Assembly (NCBI GenBank): GCA_964572185.1
Contig: CAZNFI010000001.1
Span: 4,476-68,475 of the forward strand
Source of the DNA: Azophilus sp964572185
GTDB lineage: Bacteria > Pseudomonadota > Gammaproteobacteria > Pseudomonadales > Azotimanducaceae
Length of the DNA stretch: 64,000 nt
Direction of reading: 5' to 3'
Each line of letters starts with the position of its first letter. Positions within the stretch are counted from its first letter, which is position 1. The notes under the pieces are model-generated. The model saw only the letters and a list, made by a program, of their open reading frames with translations. It had not been told where the DNA came from and made no database searches. Of this stretch, positions 1 to 7,966 are shown in pieces. Both the position numbers and the translations under genes were made by a program.

Positions 1-1305
1 ATAACCGGCCATCCGGACCGCAACGGCGGCCCCGGCATCGTCATCCACAAGGACATCGATGCCACCTGCGAATCCATCGCCGCCTACTCGTCCCCGGACG
101 CGCGCCGCTACCGCCAGGTGTTCGATGAGTTCGAAGCGATTCGAGAGGGCTTCGTCAAGGATTTCTTCTCCCCGCCCTCCCCGCCCAGCGCCCTGCCCCG
201 GGCACTCGAGACCACCCCGGCCGGCATGCGCCGGCTGCGCGACTTTTCAATGTCGGCGCGTGCCTGGGTGGAAACCTATTTCGAGCACGACTTCGTGCGT
301 GCAGTGATGATGAACTGGGCGCTCGCGCCGCAGATACTCCCCGATCAGGGGGGCGCCGGTCAGTCGTTCTACATCATGATTCCGGCCATTCACCTGTACG
401 GTCAGGCCATCCCCAAGGGCGGCAGCCAGATGCTGCCGAACGCCATGGCGCGCTATATCGAGGCCCGGGAGGGGCGCGTTTTCACCGGCTGCGCGGCAGA
501 GCAGATCGTTGTCCAGAACGGCCGGGCGAGCGGCGTGGTCACCGCGACCGAGGGCAGCATCGGAGCGAGCCGGGCCGTGGTTTCCGCACTGGAACCCCGC
601 CAGACCTTCCTGAAACTGCTCGATGAGAACGAACTCGGGGACGACTTCCTGGACATGGTGCGCGGCTATTCCTTCGGCAAGATCTCGGTATGCCGGGGGC
701 ACCTGGCCCTCGAAGAGCCGCCGGACTTCACCAATGGCGCCGACATGAGCCAGTGCGCCTTCCACCGCATCGTCGACTCCACGGAGCAGATGACCCGCTA
801 CTACGCGGAACTGGCCATGGGCATGCCGCCCACCGATCCGTTTCTGTGGAGCGCCTGCTGGACCATGCTCGACCCCACCCGGGCACCGGACGGCAAGCAC
901 ACGCTTATCTGCGACACCTTCGTCTCCAACTGGCTGGCCTCGGGCGAGACCTGGGCGCAGATCGGCGAGGACTACACGCGCCGCGTACTGCTCGGCAAGC
1001 TGCGGCAATACGCACCGAACATGGATGACAGCAACATCCTGGCCCTGGCCGTGCAGACCGGCGAAAACCTGGAGGCCGCCAATCCCTGTTTCGTCGAAGG
1101 CACCACCAACGGCGGCGAGCGCATCGAGTCGCAGCTCGGCTGTTTCCGCCCGTTTCCGGGCTATGCGCACTATCGTTCGCCGGTGCGGGACCTGTACATG
1201 ACCGGGCCGCACTGTCACCCGGGCGGCGGCATCTCGGCCATGGGCACCATCACCGCCAACGTGATGCTCGATGACATGGGCATCAAGCCCGCAGACTTCT
1301 GGTAA
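1..1305 (+). CDS. NAD(P)/FAD-dependent oxidoreductase, phytoene-dehydrogenase type (5' truncated)
   Basis: The reading frame is open from base 1, so the start and the N-terminal FAD-binding GxGxxG lie outside the window. About 434 residues remain. The C-terminal part has the family signature TGPHCHPGGGIS followed by a helix, which in phytoene desaturase-like flavoproteins closes the FAD site. The central part matches the substrate-binding half of this family. Such enzymes oxidise or isomerise hydrophobic substrates, but the substrate is not predictable here. The next gene starts 19 bases downstream on the same strand, suggesting co-transcription. A complete protein of the same broad family lies at 62369-63949. 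The family call is fairly safe; a carotenoid role is not implied. Confidence 0.8.
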   Translation: MTGHPDRNGGPGIVIHKDIDATCESIAAYSSPDARRYRQVFDEFEAIREGFVKDFFSPPSPPSALPRALETTPAGMRRLRDFSMSARAWVETYFEHDFVRAVMMNWALAPQILPDQGGAGQSFYIMIPAIHLYGQAIPKGGSQMLPNAMARYIEAREGRVFTGCAAEQIVVQNGRASGVVTATEGSIGASRAVVSALEPRQTFLKLLDENELGDDFLDMVRGYSFGKISVCRGHLALEEPPDFTNGADMSQCAFHRIVDSTEQMTRYYAELAMGMPPTDPFLWSACWTMLDPTRAPDGKHTLICDTFVSNWLASGETWAQIGEDYTRRVLLGKLRQYAPNMDDSNILALAVQTGENLEAANPCFVEGTTNGGERIESQLGCFRPFPGYAHYRSPVRDLYMTGPHCHPGGGISAMGTITANVMLDDMGIKPADFW

Positions 1306-1324
1306 TCCCCGCAAGGACACGCAC

Positions 1325-2482
1325 ATGACCCATTCACCAATCGAGAAATACACGGCACTGGTCGTCCAGCCGCACGTACGCGTGGCCAGCGACCGGGCGG
1401 AAATCAAACAGAATCTCGACCGGGTACTGAACCTCATCGACTTCGGCGTGGGTTATTTCTGGGAACTCCCGTCACGGCTGGTGGTGCTGCCGGAGTACTT
1501 CCTGCAGGGCGTCACCACCCCGGGCAAGGGCGAGCACGGCATCGACAGCTTCATGAAGAAGGCCATCGCCATCGACGGCCCGGAAATGCAGGCGCTCGGC
1601 GACAAGGCCAGGGAGTACAACCTCTATATCGCCGGCGGCGGCGTGGTCGAACAGGTCGCCGAGTTCCCCGACCGCTGGTTCAACACGGCCTTCATCATCG
1701 GTCCGTCCGGCGAAGTCGAGTTGCGCTACCACAAGTGGCACATCCCCGCCTCCATCGGCCTCGGCACCAGCCCCCACGACCTGCTCGACGAATACCGGGA
1801 AGTGTTCGGCGCCGACATCGCCGACCTGGTCCCGGTGATCGACACGCCGATCGGCAAGCTTGGCACCATGACCTGTCACGATGGCTGTACGCCGGAAGTG
1901 TCCCGCGCGCTCGGCTATAACGGTTGCGAGGTGATCTGCCATCCCGTGGCGCTGCAGGAGGCGGAAGGCGTCTCCGAGCCCTGGGACTTCTGGACCTTCA
2001 CCCGCCGGACACGGGCACACGACAACATGTGCTACCTGCTCGGCTCCAACTGGGGAACGGTGGACTACGATTACTACCCCAGGGCTTTCTGCTCCGGTAA
2101 CTCGTTCATCATCGACTACATCGGCAACCTGGTGCGCACCGCCCCCTACCCCGAAGAACAGGTCATCGGCGCGCCAATCGACATCGAGGCGCTGCGCGAA
2201 CACCGCTCGCGCTGCAACCACAACTGCTGGGCCGACCTGCGCACCGAGGGCTTTCGGCAAATCTACGAGAACCCCATCTATCCGCCCAACCAGTTCCCCA
2301 CCGGCAACCCGCCCCGCTCCCTGGCCGACAAGATGAAGCCGGTGGAACAGGTATTCGCCCAGTTGTACGGACGCGGACAGTTCATGCCCCCAGCGGGCAT
2401 GACGGCCGAGGACATGCCGGAGCGTCACCGGCAACGTATCGGCGCCGCCCAGGCGATCGGCGCGCTGAAGAAAGATGAATAG
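1325..2482 (+). CDS. carbon-nitrogen hydrolase (nitrilase/aliphatic amidase superfamily)
   Basis: This 385-residue protein should hydrolyse an amide or nitrile C-N bond in the cytoplasm. The catalytic triad is visible: Glu57 in VVLPEYF, Lys137 in LRYHKWH and Cys184 in TMTCHDGC. The CHDG context resembles aliphatic amidases and formamidases more than true nitrilases. The ATG at 1325 was preferred to an in-frame ATG at 1271 because the latter lies inside the preceding gene. Together with the upstream flavoprotein it probably forms a two-gene unit in which an oxidised nitrogenous product is hydrolysed; that link is inference. Downstream comes a hairpin repeat that begins at the stop codon. The substrate is unknown. 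Confidence 0.85.
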   Translation: MTHSPIEKYTALVVQPHVRVASDRAEIKQNLDRVLNLIDFGVGYFWELPSRLVVLPEYFLQGVTTPGKGEHGIDSFMKKAIAIDGPEMQALGDKAREYNLYIAGGGVVEQVAEFPDRWFNTAFIIGPSGEVELRYHKWHIPASIGLGTSPHDLLDEYREVFGADIADLVPVIDTPIGKLGTMTCHDGCTPEVSRALGYNGCEVICHPVALQEAEGVSEPWDFWTFTRRTRAHDNMCYLLGSNWGTVDYDYYPRAFCSGNSFIIDYIGNLVRTAPYPEEQVIGAPIDIEALREHRSRCNHNCWADLRTEGFRQIYENPIYPPNQFPTGNPPRSLADKMKPVEQVFAQLYGRGQFMPPAGMTAEDMPERHRQRIGAAQAIGALKKDE

Positions 2483-2530
2483 GCGCATCGCCTGCGGCGA
2501 CGCGATCAGGTTGCTCCGCAACCTGTCGAC
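2481..2530 (+). repeat. two-hairpin intergenic repeat, copy A
   Basis: Two adjacent stem-loops begin at the stop codon of the amidase gene. The first is TCGCC-TGC-GGCGA (2488-2500). The second is CAGGTTGC-TCC-GCAACCTG, a perfect 8-bp stem with a three-base loop. A second copy stands at 38933-38983 with about 42 of 50 positions alike. In stem 2 a G-C pair here is an A-T pair there, so the stem is kept by paired changes. This argues for a structured RNA or DNA element such as a REP-like repeat or an mRNA 3' stabiliser. Confidence 0.7.
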
Positions 2531-2626
2531 GTTGATCGAAAATGCAGCTCATCCGGACACGTCACGGCCGCGCGAGGAATCCGGAGTTCGCGGCAAGACG
2601 CCCCAACTGGCGCTGCGGAGAGAGCC

Positions 2627-2914
2627 ATGAAGGTAATCAGCGAACTGGCCGACATCGAGTTCCAGGTGGGCGCCATTACCCGTGAAGGCGATGAACTGAT
2701 CATCGACAGCGCCCCGGAAAGCACCCTGGCAGCGCGCATCGCCATTTCCGCCCGGGATGCGCGTGCAACCATCGCCCGGCTACTGTCGAGCCCGTCGGCC
2801 TGGGGTTTTCTGCTGCGCTTGCCGTTCGCCGCGCGGCGCCGCCAGGGGAAGGCCACAGAAGACCACGCCTGGCAGCAGCGGCGCGCACGCACCGGCCTCA
2901 ACAAGCCCTGGTAA
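2627..2914 (+). CDS. small hypothetical protein
   Basis: This 95-residue protein was not recognised. The first 50 residues are mixed and acidic and read like a small alpha/beta or beta-rich domain. The last 30 are basic and low in complexity (RRRQGK, RRAR). An ATG with GGAGAG eight bases upstream gives it a plausible ribosome binding site, and GC-rich third positions are consistent with coding. It has no signal peptide or clear membrane span. It follows the amidase gene after 144 bases holding the hairpin repeat and is followed by a strong hairpin, so it may be its own unit. It could be spurious, though the start context argues for a real gene. Confidence 0.5.
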   Translation: MKVISELADIEFQVGAITREGDELIIDSAPESTLAARIAISARDARATIARLLSSPSAWGFLLRLPFAARRRQGKATEDHAWQQRRARTGLNKPW

Positions 2915-2916
2915 CA

Positions 2917-2942
2917 ACGGCGCTCTGCGGAAGCAGCGCCGT
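2917..2942 (+). terminator. hairpin with GGAA tetraloop, terminator-like
   Basis: ACGGCG pairs with CGCCGT, and an inner CTGC pairs with GCAG around a GGAA (GNRA-type) loop, with a two-base bulge. It begins two bases after the stop of the small hypothetical gene. A second small hairpin, CCGGT-TCG-ACCGG, follows at 2949-2961. There is no T-tract, so intrinsic termination is uncertain and a 3'-end stabiliser is equally possible. Confidence 0.4.
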
Positions 2943-3100
2943 CGTGCACCGGTTCGACCGGCGGCGGACCGCACCCGAACGGTTTGATTGAGCAATGAAC
3001 AACAGCATCACATCACGCGTGGCTGCAATGACCGACGATTGCCTCGAGTCGATGCAGTCGCACCCGCATGCACGCCACGGGAGCTTCCATGGCAGGCGCA

Positions 3101-4741
3101 TCACCTTGCAAGAGGACGCCGGGGCTGCGTAAACAGCGGCTCCCGGATAATGAAAGGCCAGGGCGACACCATGTCGCCCACCGGCACTTCGATCAGCGCC
3201 GGTTCGTCCCGGGCCAGGCAGATTTCGAGTTCGGCGCGCAGGCCGGCCGGTGTGTCGACTCGCGAGCTGCGCACGCCAAAGCTCTCGCCATAAGCCACGA
3301 AATCCGGGTTCTCCAGGTCGGAACCGATTATGCGCCCGCCAAACCATTCCTTCTGCTGTCGCTGCACGTTCTGAAACTTGCCGTTGTTGAACAGTACGGT
3401 CACCAGACCAATCCCGTACTGCACGGCGGTTGCCATCTCGTTCGAGGCATACAGGAATCCCCCGTCGCCGGCCAGGTTGACCACCGGGCTGCGCGGATTC
3501 GCCGCCTTGACGCCCAGCGCCGTGGCGTAGCCGTAGCCCAGGGTCCCCTGATAGCCGCTGGTCACCAGGCGCCGGGGCGCATAGACCGGAAACGCGTACC
3601 AGGAGGCGTAACCGACCTGGGTGATCTCATCGACCAGGAAACCATCCTCGGGCAGTGCGTCTCGGATGGCATCCAGATAGGCCACCTGGGGCTGCACCTG
3701 CTCGATGCGCCGGCGCACCGCCCCCTTGAGGGCGGTCAGTTCCTGCTTCCTCGAAGGCCGTTTTGCAAGCACCGGGTCCAGGGCTTTCAGGACCGCCCGC
3801 ACGGCATCCCGGGCATCACTGTGCAGCGCCACCGTCGGGGCCGGATGCCGGGCCATCTCCGCCGCATCGATGTCGATACGGATCACCGCCCTGCCCCGCG
3901 GCATGCCCCAGTGCAGGTACTGCTGCTCCATGCGGCTGCCGATGCCGATGACCAGGTCGGCGTTACGCCAGAGTTCGTAACCTGCCGGGAGATTCTGCGA
4001 CAGGTAGCTGCGATCGGAGACCAGGCCCCGGCCGTTACGGAAGGTGACCACGGGCGACTGCAGGCGTTGCGCCAGTTCATTGACTTCGTCGCGGGCATCA
4101 ACGGCACCGCCACCGGCGACGATCATCGGCGATTTCGAGCGCGCCATCAGTTCGGCCGCGGCTGCAACGGCGTCCGCGTCCAGTGCATCGGACCGGGCAA
4201 CGGATGCCGCGGGCAGCAGCGCAACCGGGCCGCTCTGACTCATGATGTCCATGGGCATTTCCAGGGACACCGGACCAGGCCGGCCGCAGAGCATGGCGCG
4301 AAATGCCTCGTTGACCGCCGCCGGCGCCGCTCGCGGGGACATGATGCGATCGGCCCGGCGGGTGAGGCTCTGCAGCGTTGCCAACTGGTCCGGCAGTTCG
4401 TGCAGGTAGCCGATGCCGCGGCCGAGGCCCTCGCTCGGGATCTGCCCGGTCAGGCAGAGTACCGGCGCGTTGGTGGCGTACGCCGTGCACAGGGCGGCCG
4501 CGGTATTCAGCACGCCCGGACCCGGCACCACGCAGTAAGCGCCCGGTCGGCCGGTGGATCGGGCATGGCCGAGCGCCATGTAGGCGGCACCCTGCTCATG
4601 CCGGCTGCCGATGAACCGAACGCGATTGCCGGCGCGGTGCATGGCATCGAAAAAGTGATCGAGCTGCCCGCCGGGCAGGCCGTAGACGGTGTCCACGCCA
4701 TTGGCCAGCACCTGGCCGAGCAACGCGTCAGCACCGCTCAT
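3101..4741 (-). CDS. thiamine-diphosphate-dependent enzyme, acetolactate synthase large-subunit-like
   Basis: A 546-residue protein with the three-domain layout of the acetolactate synthase/benzoylformate decarboxylase family. The N-terminal pyrimidine-binding domain carries the cofactor-activating Glu49 in GSRHEQGAA. The middle domain spans about 190-330. The C-terminal domain has the ThDP/Mg motif GDGG (425-428) with NN 25 residues later (452-453). The family decarboxylates 2-oxoacids and joins or releases the aldehyde. No regulatory small subunit is nearby, so a catabolic 2-oxoacid decarboxylase or carboligase is more likely than branched-chain biosynthesis. The ATG at 4741 fits the conserved N-terminus. 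It lies 82 bases downstream of the thioesterase gene in what looks like a ridA-marR-thioesterase-ThDP operon. Confidence 0.85.
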   Translation of the reverse strand: MSGADALLGQVLANGVDTVYGLPGGQLDHFFDAMHRAGNRVRFIGSRHEQGAAYMALGHARSTGRPGAYCVVPGPGVLNTAAALCTAYATNAPVLCLTGQIPSEGLGRGIGYLHELPDQLATLQSLTRRADRIMSPRAAPAAVNEAFRAMLCGRPGPVSLEMPMDIMSQSGPVALLPAASVARSDALDADAVAAAAELMARSKSPMIVAGGGAVDARDEVNELAQRLQSPVVTFRNGRGLVSDRSYLSQNLPAGYELWRNADLVIGIGSRMEQQYLHWGMPRGRAVIRIDIDAAEMARHPAPTVALHSDARDAVRAVLKALDPVLAKRPSRKQELTALKGAVRRRIEQVQPQVAYLDAIRDALPEDGFLVDEITQVGYASWYAFPVYAPRRLVTSGYQGTLGYGYATALGVKAANPRSPVVNLAGDGGFLYASNEMATAVQYGIGLVTVLFNNGKFQNVQRQQKEWFGGRIIGSDLENPDFVAYGESFGVRSSRVDTPAGLRAELEICLARDEPALIEVPVGDMVSPWPFIIREPLFTQPRRPLAR

Positions 4742-4823
4742 GTTCACGCCGGGAAGTGTTTCACCCACGCCGGGACGTTCCCGCCAGTACCGGGCAGTGC
4801 GCGCTTGCCTGACCGCCGGCCAC

Positions 4824-5247
4824 TCAGGCGTCGTCCCCGGGCGCCCCGAGCAGCGCGCGTATCCGCTCCGGAATGCGCCTGGCCTCGAGTTCGCCGTTTT
4901 CCTGGATGCGGGCATAGACCCGGGTCGCGGTACCACGGGTCACCAACGCATCGTCGGCNNNNNNNNNNGCATTCCCAGGTCACCGTCGAGTTGGTGATCT
5001 TCTGCACGGCCAGCCGGGTGACGATCTTTTCCCCGTAAGCGGCGGGGCCGACGAATTCGAAGTTGACCCGCCCCATGACGAACGCGGTGCGGTCGTTCGC
5101 CACCATGCGGGTCACCGGGTAGCCCGCCTGGGCGAAGAACTCGTGTTCCGCATCGTTGAACCAGGCCAGCATGCGCGGAAAGTAGACCAGCCCGAAGGGG
5201 TCGGATTCGCCCCAGGCCACGGTCAATTCACGGTAATAGACCAGCAT
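4824..5247 (-). CDS. acyl-CoA thioesterase, 4-hydroxybenzoyl-CoA/YbgC-type hotdog fold (split by assembly gap)
   Basis: The N-terminal half begins with an ATG at 5247 and shows the hotdog pattern, including GESDPFGLVYFPR with the family's catalytic Asp in the SDPFG segment, and ends at TVTWEC before ten Ns. The other side of the gap continues in another phase with DALVTRGTATRVYARI and ends at a TGA at 4824-4826, the expected YbgC-like C-terminus. The reading frame breaks only because the gap filler is not the true length; a few codons are probably missing. The family hydrolyses acyl-CoA or aroyl-CoA thioesters. It may supply the free acid within the adjoining catabolic operon. Confidence 0.8.
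4959..4968. other. assembly gap (10 N) inside the thioesterase gene
   Basis: Ten unknown bases separate two halves of one hotdog thioesterase. The halves are in different frames across the filler, so the N count is a placeholder and the break is not evidence for a pseudogene. Confidence 0.95.
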
Positions 5248-5502
5248 TTCCAGATTCCTCGAACCGCATTCGTGTGGACAATCGAATCGCATTTCAGAAC
5301 GGCCGTCCCAGTCGCGCTGCAACTCGGACGGGTCGCCTGGCGACGCGATGGCATCCCCTGCTCGCCGACCCGGTGGTCGAACCAGCGCACTCCGCACCCG
5401 TTCCCCGCTGTCTCTTCGAGCCGGGTCATCGTCCCGATTGTCCCGCCGCCGCGCAAGCCGGGACTCGAACACGCAGGTTTGCGCCCGGCAACCGTTCTGC
5501 TG

Positions 5503-6033
5503 TCAGTCTGCGGCATTGTCTCGCTGAGCTTCCGTCTGGCTCGCTTTAGACAGCCCATCAAGCCTGTGACGCAGTTTCCGAAGCGTGGCGATGAACTCGG
5601 CCAGCTCCGAATCGCTCAGCGCGCCGAAGATCTGGTGCGCCCAGCGCTGGTGGTCGGGCGCCAGCCGGGCAAACAGTTCCTTGCCGGTCGCCGTCATGTG
5701 CACTTCGCTGACACGGCGGTCTTGTACACTCGGGGCGCGGCGGGTGAGCCCGTCGTTTTCCATGCGATCCAGCAGCCGCGTGATGTTACCCCGGGAGGCC
5801 AGCAGCATCTTGGAGAGTTGCGAAGTACCGGCAGCCTGATCCGGCGACCGTTCCAGGTTTGCCAGCACATCGAAACGTGACAGCGACGTGCCATGCTCGT
5901 TGGCGAAATAGCTGGCCAATTCGCTCTCGATGCGCTTGGCGGTTTTCAGCAACTGCACCCAGGCGCGCAGCGACTGCTGGCTGTCGGCAGGTACGCGGCC
6001 CGGCTCAGGCACGGTCGAAACATGGCGTTGCAA
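5503..6033 (-). CDS. MarR-family transcriptional regulator
   Basis: A 176-residue winged-helix DNA-binding protein. The helix-turn-helix and wing are seen in the segment LSKMLLASRGNITRLLDRM and the DRRVSEVHMT wing, framed by the N- and C-terminal dimerisation helices usual for MarR. These regulators normally repress neighbouring catabolic or efflux genes and leave DNA when an aromatic ligand binds. It lies 24 bases downstream of ridA on the same strand, so a palindrome just upstream of ridA (6470-6481) may be its autoregulatory operator. The ligand is unknown but may be an intermediate of the nearby aromatic-type pathway. Downstream, 5248-5502 holds no gene I can support. Confidence 0.9.
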   Translation of the reverse strand: MQRHVSTVPEPGRVPADSQQSLRAWVQLLKTAKRIESELASYFANEHGTSLSRFDVLANLERSPDQAAGTSQLSKMLLASRGNITRLLDRMENDGLTRRAPSVQDRRVSEVHMTATGKELFARLAPDHQRWAHQIFGALSDSELAEFIATLRKLRHRLDGLSKASQTEAQRDNAAD

Positions 6034-6057
6034 ATGGCAGCACGGTCCCGTCTCCGT

Positions 6058-6453
6058 TCATTCCGGGATCACCGCAGTCGTCTCGATCTCCACCTTGGCA
6101 CGATCTTCGAGCAGCGCCGCCACCTGCACCACCGCCATGGCGGGAAAGTGCCGGCCGATGGTCTGTCGATAGACGCCGCCGATCTCCCGCTGCCGGTCAA
6201 GGTATTCCCGCTTGTCGGTGATGTACCAGGTCATGCGCACGATGTGCTCCGGCCCGGCGCCACCGCTGGCAAGCACCTGCACGGTATTCTCGAGCGTCTG
6301 GCGCAATTGATGGATGAAGTCATCGCTTGCAAACCGCTGCCGTTCGTCCCAACCGATCAGGCCCCCGGTCACCAGCAACCTGCCCTCGGCAACCATGCCA
6401 TTCGCATACCCCTTCGGGCGGGGCCAGCCCGACGGTTGCAGAACCTGTGCCAT
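6058..6453 (-). CDS. RidA/YjgF/UK114-family protein lacking the canonical deaminase arginine
   Basis: A 131-residue protein of the Rid family, whose founding member hydrolyses reactive 2-aminoacrylate-type enamines and imines. The fold pattern is complete, ending in KVEIETTAV. In E. coli RidA the key arginine (Arg105) sits in PARSCVEVA; the equivalent stretch here is PAMAVVQVA, so Arg is replaced by Met. It therefore belongs to a divergent Rid subgroup, often found in catabolic clusters, and may not be a classical enamine deaminase. ATG at 6453 has GAGG about 8 bases upstream. It appears to be the first gene of a minus-strand operon with marR, the thioesterase and the ThDP enzyme. Confidence 0.85.
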   Translation of the reverse strand: MAQVLQPSGWPRPKGYANGMVAEGRLLVTGGLIGWDERQRFASDDFIHQLRQTLENTVQVLASGGAGPEHIVRMTWYITDKREYLDRQREIGGVYRQTIGRHFPAMAVVQVAALLEDRAKVEIETTAVIPE

Positions 6454-6469
6454 ACCGCATGCCTCAAAC

Positions 6470-6481
6470 TTTACACGTAAA
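6470..6481. promoter_or_regulatory. candidate MarR operator upstream of ridA
   Basis: TTTACACGTAAA is an inverted repeat (TTTAC-N2-GTAAA) located 17-28 bases upstream of the ridA ATG. It is AT-rich in a GC-rich context and of the size bound by MarR dimers. The marR gene is second in the operon that this site would control. Only position and symmetry support it; no second copy was found to build a consensus. Confidence 0.35.
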
Positions 6482-6582
6482 CTACAGCGGCCTAAGATAA
6501 TTCATTGGACAGCATTTGCCTAACCGGGTCTTGTCCCAGCCCGACGAGACAGCAGTGAACGGGCGCCAACCCGGCTCTCTGG

Positions 6583-6758
6583 CCCGACCAATTCATGAAC
6601 AGGCGTAGCGACGTTGGCGAGAGTAGTGAAAGCACCGGGTGAGCGGACCAGAGCGTGCGCTTGCCGTGCTTGACAGCACGTTGGGCACGCGGCGCAAGCA
6701 CGGCCGGAGATTTCGCTGCTATTGACGACCGCAGTCGTTTATTCATGAATAGGTCGGG
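6583..6758. mobile_element. MITE-like segment bounded by 19-bp inverted repeats
   Basis: The left end CCCGACCAATTCATGAACA (6583-6601) and the reverse complement of the right end, CCCGACCTATTCATGAATA (6740-6758), match at 17 of 19 positions. Both contain the palindromic core TTCATGAA. The 138 bases between carry no recognised gene. The size and termini suit a miniature or internally deleted insertion sequence. No convincing target-site duplication was seen, which suggests an old or decayed insertion, or another structured element. Confidence 0.45.
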
Positions 6759-6791
6759 TTAGCCCGCTCAAGCCATTATGGTTAGCGCCAT

Positions 6792-7907
6792 GTGCGCGCA
6801 CACGGAGATTGCAGCATCGCCACGCTGACCCCTGTACCCGGACTGGACAGACTCGCACCCTACGTACAGGGGCGCAGCGCGGTTCCCGGCGTGACCGAAC
6901 CCATCAAACTCTCCGCCAACGAATCCGCCCAGGGTCCCAGCCCGGCGGCACTGGCCGCCTATGCACGGGCTGCCGGGCGCCTGCACCGCTACCCGGATGG
7001 CTCCCAGTCGGAGCTGCGACGCGCCATCGGCGAAGTGTGCGGACTGAACCCCGAGTGCATCATCTGCGGCAACGGCTCCGACGAACTGATCCTGCTCATG
7101 GCCCGAGCCTACATCCGGCCAGGCGATGCGGTCCTGCTCAGCGAGAACAGCTTCGAGATGGCGCGCATCCATGCCATCGCCCAGGGCGCCGACATCGTCG
7201 TGGCAGCCGAGCGCGAGTACTGCGTCGACGTGGATGCCATGCTGGCTTGCGCCGGTGAGCGAACGCGGCTATGTGTGGTCGCCAATCCGAACAATCCCAC
7301 CGGAACCTACATCGGCGGCGAGGCGCTGCGCGCCTTGCGTTCCGGGCTGCCGGCCAGTTGCCTGCTGCTAGTCGACGGCGCCTATGCCGAATACGTCGAA
7401 CGGGACGATTACGACAGCGGCGCGGCGCTGGTCGAGGCGGGTGACAACGTGGTCATGACGCGTACCTTTTCCAAGATTCACGGCCTGGCGTCGCTGCGCA
7501 TCGGATGGGCCTACTGCCCGCCGGCCGTGGTCGATGCCGTGCAGCGCATCCGCACTCCGTTCAACACCAATGGTCCGGCGCTGGCTGCCGCGGCGGCGGC
7601 AATTCGGGATACGGAACACCTGGAAAAGGCGCGGCGTCACAACAGCGCCTGGCTGCGCCGCATCGCCAGGGAGCTGCCGGCCATGGGCCTCAGCATGATT
7701 CCCAGCGTCGCCAACTTCTATCTCATCCGCTTCCCCGAAACCGGCGGCAAGAGCGGTGCCGGCGCAGCACAACACCTGATGCAGCGGGGCATCATCCCGC
7801 GGCCCGCCGCCGCCAACGACCGGCTGCTGCGCATCACCGTGGGGCTCGACCACGAAAACCAGGCGGTGCTCGATGCCCTGGCGGAATACATGCAAGTTGA
7901 TGTTTGA
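6792..7907 (+). CDS. hisC: histidinol-phosphate aminotransferase-family PLP enzyme
   Basis: A 371-residue class II aminotransferase. The PLP lysine is in TRTFSKIHGLASLRIGW, the NPNNPTG motif is present, and the phosphate-binding and C-terminal Arg regions fit HisC (RLLRITVG). HisC converts imidazole-acetol phosphate to histidinol phosphate, but paralogues transaminate aromatic amino acids. No other his genes are nearby and it leads an operon with a Rieske dioxygenase, so an aromatic or catabolic aminotransferase role is plausible. The start is weak: GTG at 6792 is the first usable codon, and GGAG at 6804 has no ATG, GTG or TTG after it in frame. A segment bounded by inverted repeats ends 33 bases upstream. 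Confidence 0.8.
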   Translation: MRAHGDCSIATLTPVPGLDRLAPYVQGRSAVPGVTEPIKLSANESAQGPSPAALAAYARAAGRLHRYPDGSQSELRRAIGEVCGLNPECIICGNGSDELILLMARAYIRPGDAVLLSENSFEMARIHAIAQGADIVVAAEREYCVDVDAMLACAGERTRLCVVANPNNPTGTYIGGEALRALRSGLPASCLLLVDGAYAEYVERDDYDSGAALVEAGDNVVMTRTFSKIHGLASLRIGWAYCPPAVVDAVQRIRTPFNTNGPALAAAAAAIRDTEHLEKARRHNSAWLRRIARELPAMGLSMIPSVANFYLIRFPETGGKSGAGAAQHLMQRGIIPRPAAANDRLLRITVGLDHENQAVLDALAEYMQVDV

Positions 7908-7966
7908 CGCGAATAGCCATGAAATACCGCCACCTTCGGCCGTACCGGGGAACTGGAGCCAGCCGC

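Larger units (their letters stand above)
6454..6791. other. intergenic region between divergent ridA and hisC-like genes
   Basis: No gene was supported in these 338 bases. It holds the palindrome at 6470-6481 close to ridA and the inverted-repeat-bounded segment at 6583-6758. A minus-strand open frame of 84 codons crosses the latter, but it resembles no family I know and is probably a by-product of the element. Confidence 0.6.

Noticed and set aside
3068..5038. A long plus-strand open frame opposite the ThDP enzyme
   Set aside because: It crosses an assembly gap, has no domain I recognise, and lies antisense to a gene with clear ThDP motifs.
5440..5475. A tRNA T-arm-like string on the minus strand (GTTCGAGTCCCGGC)
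   Set aside because: The stem is incomplete and no acceptor, D-arm or anticodon arm can be placed around it.
6492..6746. An 84-codon minus-strand open frame across the MITE-like element
   Set aside because: No ribosome binding site, no recognisable domain, and it overlaps inverted repeats, so it is more likely part of an element than a gene.
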